Below are positions 60,729 through 64,000 of a stretch of DNA of 64,000 bases, piece by piece. The notes below the pieces were generated by a model. It was not told the origin of the DNA. It made no database searches and worked only from the letters and a program-made list of their open reading frames with translations. Source of the stretch: Allobosea sp. Tri-44 (GTDB taxonomy: Bacteria > Pseudomonadota > Alphaproteobacteria > Rhizobiales > Beijerinckiaceae). The position numbers were made by a program, and so were the translations under genes. The DNA is taken from the NCBI RefSeq assembly GCF_004123845.1, contig NZ_NBDP01000053.1, forward strand, positions 1 through 64,000, read 5' to 3'. Positions within the stretch are counted from its first letter, which is position 1. Every line of letters starts with the position of its first letter.

Positions 60729-61631
60729 TCACTCTTTCACCGCGCCGGTGAGCGAGGCGACGTAGTAGTCGACGAAGAAGGAATAGAGCAGGGCGACCGG
60801 GATCGAGCCGAGCAAAGCGCCGGCCATCAGCGAGCCCCAATGGTAGACGTCGCCCTCGACCAGCTGGGTCAAGACCGCGACCGGCACCGTCTTCTTCTCG
60901 GCCGACTGGATGAAGGCGAGCGCGTAGATGAACTCGTTCCAGGACAGGGTGAAGGCGAAGATGCCGGCCGAGATCAGCCCGGGCAGGGCCAGCGGCAAGG
61001 TGATCTGCCAGAGGATCTGCAGCCTAGTCGCGCCGTCGATCATGGCGCATTCCTCGAGCTCGTAGGGAATCGACTTGAAGTAGCCGATCAGGAGCCAGGT
61101 GCAGAACGGTATCAGGAAGGTCGGATATGTGAGGATCAATGCCCATTGCGAGTCGAACAGACCGAGCTGGAAGATCAGCGTCGCCATCGGGATGAACAGG
61201 ATCGAGGGCGGCACCAGATAGGCGAGGTAGATCGCCAGGCCGACATATTGCGAGCCCTTGAACTTTAGGCGCTGGATCGCATAGGCGGCGAGCACGCTGG
61301 AGAACAGCGAGAGCACTGTCGCGACGGTCGCGACCGTCATCGTCGTCAGCAGCCATTGCGGATAATCGGTCTGGAACAGCAGCCGCTTGATGTTGTCCAG
61401 CGTCGGCGAACTCACCCAGAACGGGTTGTAGGTCTTGTAATCGTAGAGCTCGGCGTTCGGTTTGATGGCGGTGATCGCCATCCAGTAGAACGGGAAGAGC
61501 AGCACGATCACGAAGATCGACAGCGGCAGGTAGACCGTGATGAAGCGGCGCGGGCTCGAAGACCAGTCGATGACGCCGGTATTCTCCTTCTCGACGAGGT
61601 GCGGGCGCTCCGCGGCAGCGTGATCAGTCAT
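60729..61631 (-). CDS. Carbohydrate ABC transporter permease (MalG type)
   Basis: A 300-residue permease with six spans; EAA loop EECAMIDGATRLQILWQITL. Its start overlaps the end of the other permease gene by eight bases. It is 49 bases upstream of the LtnD-like gene, so the importer and the enzyme are probably transcribed together. Confidence 0.92.
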   Translation of the reverse strand: MTDHAAAERPHLVEKENTGVIDWSSSPRRFITVYLPLSIFVIVLLFPFYWMAITAIKPNAELYDYKTYNPFWVSSPTLDNIKRLLFQTDYPQWLLTTMTVATVATVLSLFSSVLAAYAIQRLKFKGSQYVGLAIYLAYLVPPSILFIPMATLIFQLGLFDSQWALILTYPTFLIPFCTWLLIGYFKSIPYELEECAMIDGATRLQILWQITLPLALPGLISAGIFAFTLSWNEFIYALAFIQSAEKKTVPVAVLTQLVEGDVYHWGSLMAGALLGSIPVALLYSFFVDYYVASLTGAVKE

Positions 61632-62577
61632 TGTCTTCTCCCTGCTGCCATTTGCGGCGGGCGAGCGCGTAGTAGCTGAACAGGGTGGCCAGCACGAGGA
61701 AGGGTATCATCGCGACCGCGATCGCAGCGCCCTCGCCGAGTTGGCCGCCGGGAATGCCGCGCTGGAAGGCGAGCGTCGCCATCAGATGGGTCGAGTTGAT
61801 CGGCCCGCCGCGGGTGATGGCGTAGACGAGCTGGAAGTCAGTGAAGGTGAACAGCACCGAGAAGGTCAGCACCACCGCCAGAATCGGCATCAGCATCGGG
61901 AAGGTGACGTGGCGGAAGCGCTGCCAGGCATTGGCGCCGTCGAGCATCGCTGCCTCGTAGAGCGCCGGCGAGATCGTCTGCAGGCCGGCGAGCAGCGAGA
62001 TCGCGACGAAGGGAATGCCGCGCCAGGTGTTCGCCGCGATCAGCGACCAGCGCGCGGCCCAGGGCTCGCCGAGAAAGTCGATATAGGTCGTGCGCCAACC
62101 GAGCACGTCGACCAGCACATAGGAAATGATCGAGAACTGCGGATCGTAGATCCACCAGAAGGCGATCGCCGAGAGCACTGTCGGCACGATCCAGGGTACC
62201 AGGATCAACGCCCGCAGCAGCGACTTGAACGGCAGGTGATTGTTCAGCAGCAGCGCCAGCCAGAGGCCGAGCGCGAACTTCCCGACCGTTGCGACGCCGG
62301 TATAGAGCAGCGTGTTCCAGACTGAGGTAATGAAGACCCGGTCCTGCATCAGCGAGGTGAAGTTCTCGAAGCCGATGAAATGGCCGGAACGTCCGATCTT
62401 CGTGTCGGTGAAGGCGAGCCAGATCCCTAAGCCCAGCGGATAGGTCAGGAATATCAGCAGCAGGGCGGCCGCCGGCAGGAGGCAGAGGAAGATCAGGACA
62501 GACTTGTTGTCGAGCAGCCGGACCAGCCAGTTCTGCGGCATCTGGTGGACGGTCCTGGCTTCCGCGGCGATCGTCAT
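61624..62577 (-). CDS. Carbohydrate ABC transporter permease (MalF type)
   Basis: A 317-residue permease with six spans; EAA loop EAAMLDGANAWQRFRHVTF. The large loop DILGWRT-like region between spans is VDVLGWRTTYIDFLGEPWAA. It is followed directly by the MalG-type gene. Confidence 0.92.
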   Translation of the reverse strand: MTIAAEARTVHQMPQNWLVRLLDNKSVLIFLCLLPAAALLLIFLTYPLGLGIWLAFTDTKIGRSGHFIGFENFTSLMQDRVFITSVWNTLLYTGVATVGKFALGLWLALLLNNHLPFKSLLRALILVPWIVPTVLSAIAFWWIYDPQFSIISYVLVDVLGWRTTYIDFLGEPWAARWSLIAANTWRGIPFVAISLLAGLQTISPALYEAAMLDGANAWQRFRHVTFPMLMPILAVVLTFSVLFTFTDFQLVYAITRGGPINSTHLMATLAFQRGIPGGQLGEGAAIAVAMIPFLVLATLFSYYALARRKWQQGEDND

Positions 62578-62636
62578 GGCGCTCCTTTCCGTGAAACAGC
62601 CGCGCCGCCGGAGGTCCGGCGGCGCGGTCGCGGCGA

Positions 62637-63944
62637 TCAGGTGCGGTAGTAGCGCTTGGCGCGGCGCTCGGCCTCGGCGGCGGCTTCCTCAGGCGTTGCC
62701 TGACCGGCGCAGACGGAGGCGACCATCTGGACCATGACGTATTCGGCGTTGACCGTGCCGGCGGCCTCGGTGATCGCGCCCTTGTAGCCGCTCCAGAGCG
62801 CCCGCTCCCAGGTGTCGCGATAGACCAGGATCTTGGGATCGCCCTCCCAGACCTTGCTCTTCGCGTAGCCCTTGAGCGGCTGTGTCCAGTAACCGAAGCA
62901 GCCGGTCAGCCACTTGTCGTACTGCTCCGTCTCCATCATGAAGCGGAGATACTCCTTGGCGGCGTTCGGGAACTTGGTGTGCTTGAACACCATGGCGTTG
63001 ATCACCAGCGCCGTCTCGGTCGGCCGCCCGACCCCGGCGCCGACCGGCATCGGCGCATGATTGAGGTCCTTGCCGATCGCCGAGATCTTCTCGTCCTTCG
63101 AGTTCTTGATCGAGAAGTAGAGCGAGACGCCGTTCTGGGTCAGTCCGATTTCGCCGGCGGTCAGCGCCTTGTTGTTGCTGATGTCGAGCCAGGACAGGGT
63201 GCCGGGGATGAAGGTCTCGTAGAGCGCCTTGGCGTATTTCAGCGCCTCGATCGTCTCCTTGCTGTTGATCGCGACCTTGTTGTTCTCGTCGACCATGTAG
63301 CCGCCATGCGACCAGACCAGCCAGTTGCAGAAGGAGTTGCCGTCACCGACCGCGTTGCCGAGCGCGAAGCCGGAAGGGTGGCCCTTCGCCTTGAGCTTGC
63401 GGCAGAGGTCGAGGAAGCCGGCATGGTCTTTCGGGAAGGTGTCGAAGCCCGCTTCCTTGACCCAGGATTCGCGATAGACCGCCGGGCCGCCGGAACCGCC
63501 CATCGGGATCGAGATCCAGGTGTTGGTCTTGTCTTTCTTGCCGTATTTCTCGGCGACCGGGTACCAGCCGCCATGTTTCTTGCCGAGATCCTCGGCGACC
63601 TGCGTCAGATCGAGCAGCTTGTCGGCGAAGATATGCGGATCGTCGGCCCAACCGACGACGATGTCGGGCCCGGCGCCGGTGTTGGCGGTCACGGCGGTCT
63701 GCGGGCGCAGATCCTCCCAGCTGGCATAGTCGACGCGGACCTGAACGCCGGTCGCCTTGGTGAAGGCTTCGGTGTTCTCATTGAAGATCGTCTGGTCGGG
63801 GTCGACGAACTTGGTCGGACGCAGCACGCGCAGCGTCGCGCCCTTCTCGATATTGGCCGTCTGAGCGATCGACGGCACAGGCAAGGTGGCGCCGGCTGCG
63901 AGGCCTGCGCCACCGATCAATACATCGCGTCTGGAAATCGTCAT
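62637..63944 (-). CDS. Carbohydrate ABC transporter binding protein, Tat-exported
   Basis: A 435-residue family-1 binding protein. The signal TISRRDVLIGGAGLAAGATL carries a twin-arginine motif. The mature part has DIVVGWADDPHIFADKLLDL and NSFCNWLVWSHGGYMVDENN as in polyol and sugar binding proteins of rhizobia. The start at 63944 is set by the signal; an upstream ATG adds 12 residues. It is the first gene of a binding protein-permease-permease operon. Confidence 0.9.
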   Translation of the reverse strand: MTISRRDVLIGGAGLAAGATLPVPSIAQTANIEKGATLRVLRPTKFVDPDQTIFNENTEAFTKATGVQVRVDYASWEDLRPQTAVTANTGAGPDIVVGWADDPHIFADKLLDLTQVAEDLGKKHGGWYPVAEKYGKKDKTNTWISIPMGGSGGPAVYRESWVKEAGFDTFPKDHAGFLDLCRKLKAKGHPSGFALGNAVGDGNSFCNWLVWSHGGYMVDENNKVAINSKETIEALKYAKALYETFIPGTLSWLDISNNKALTAGEIGLTQNGVSLYFSIKNSKDEKISAIGKDLNHAPMPVGAGVGRPTETALVINAMVFKHTKFPNAAKEYLRFMMETEQYDKWLTGCFGYWTQPLKGYAKSKVWEGDPKILVYRDTWERALWSGYKGAITEAAGTVNAEYVMVQMVASVCAGQATPEEAAAEAERRAKRYYRT

Positions 63945-64000
63945 TGCTTGTCTCCTCCGGGTGGCCGCGAGGCCCTGCATGGGAGCCTCGTCGCGATTTG

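Overview
The window reads as chromosome of an alphaproteobacterium of the order Hyphomicrobiales (Rhizobiales), most like Bosea or a close relative. This is inferred from gene content and codon style, not from a marker gene. Supporting signs are high G+C, an Irr/bfd/bacterioferritin iron module with ICE-type operators, the TCA block mdh-sucCDAB-lpdA, group IV ornithine decarboxylase with homospermidine synthase, Tat-dependent MdoG, and intergenic mosaic palindromes of the kind found in this order.

Positions 1 to about 11,223 look like one end of an integrated genomic island, ending exactly at the 3' end of a tRNA-Ala(CGC). It carries small zinc-ribbon and hypothetical proteins, a SRAP/YedK-type protein, a TraR/DksA zinc finger, a GAF-PilZ fusion and a 5'-truncated ParB-like gene. 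An XRE repressor faces a tightly coupled operon of nine small genes that ends with a PRC-barrel gene. Two of the operon products are related Tat-signal proteins. No integrase and no phage structural gene is visible, so the rest of the island probably lies to the left of the window.

From 11.2 kb onward the sequence is ordinary core genome. In order: YggT, DUF167, carbonic anhydrase, a double cold-shock protein and a MOSC protein (11.4-14.3 kb); the iron module bfr, bfd, irr with two Irr-box palindromes (14.4-15.9 kb); an EmrAB-type efflux pair with its divergent TetR repressor and two near-identical operators (16.0-19.9 kb); a hydrolase, a DMT exporter and asd (19.9-22.9 kb). A polyamine and phosphodiester region follows (25.0-32.7 kb): homospermidine synthase, a metallophosphoesterase, a UgpBAE-like ABC importer without its ATPase, a GNAT enzyme and ornithine decarboxylase behind a structured leader resembling the speF RNA. 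Then come MdoG, RidA, an Omp19/Inh-type lipoprotein, GNAT, LysE/LysR, ZapE and TetR (33.4-41.2 kb).

The TCA cluster mdh-sucC-sucD-sucA-sucB-lpdA fills 41.4-51.3 kb, with composite palindromic repeats before sucA and after lpdA. After folD, a four-gene operon (cytosine-deaminase-like amidohydrolase, FAD oxidase, NQO-type quinone reductase, MarR) suggests an undefined catabolic or detoxifying function. The last 6 kb hold a LacI-type regulator, two beta-hydroxyacid dehydrogenases (one LtnD-like) and a carbohydrate ABC importer whose ATPase is not in the window, probably a sugar-acid or polyol uptake and oxidation locus.
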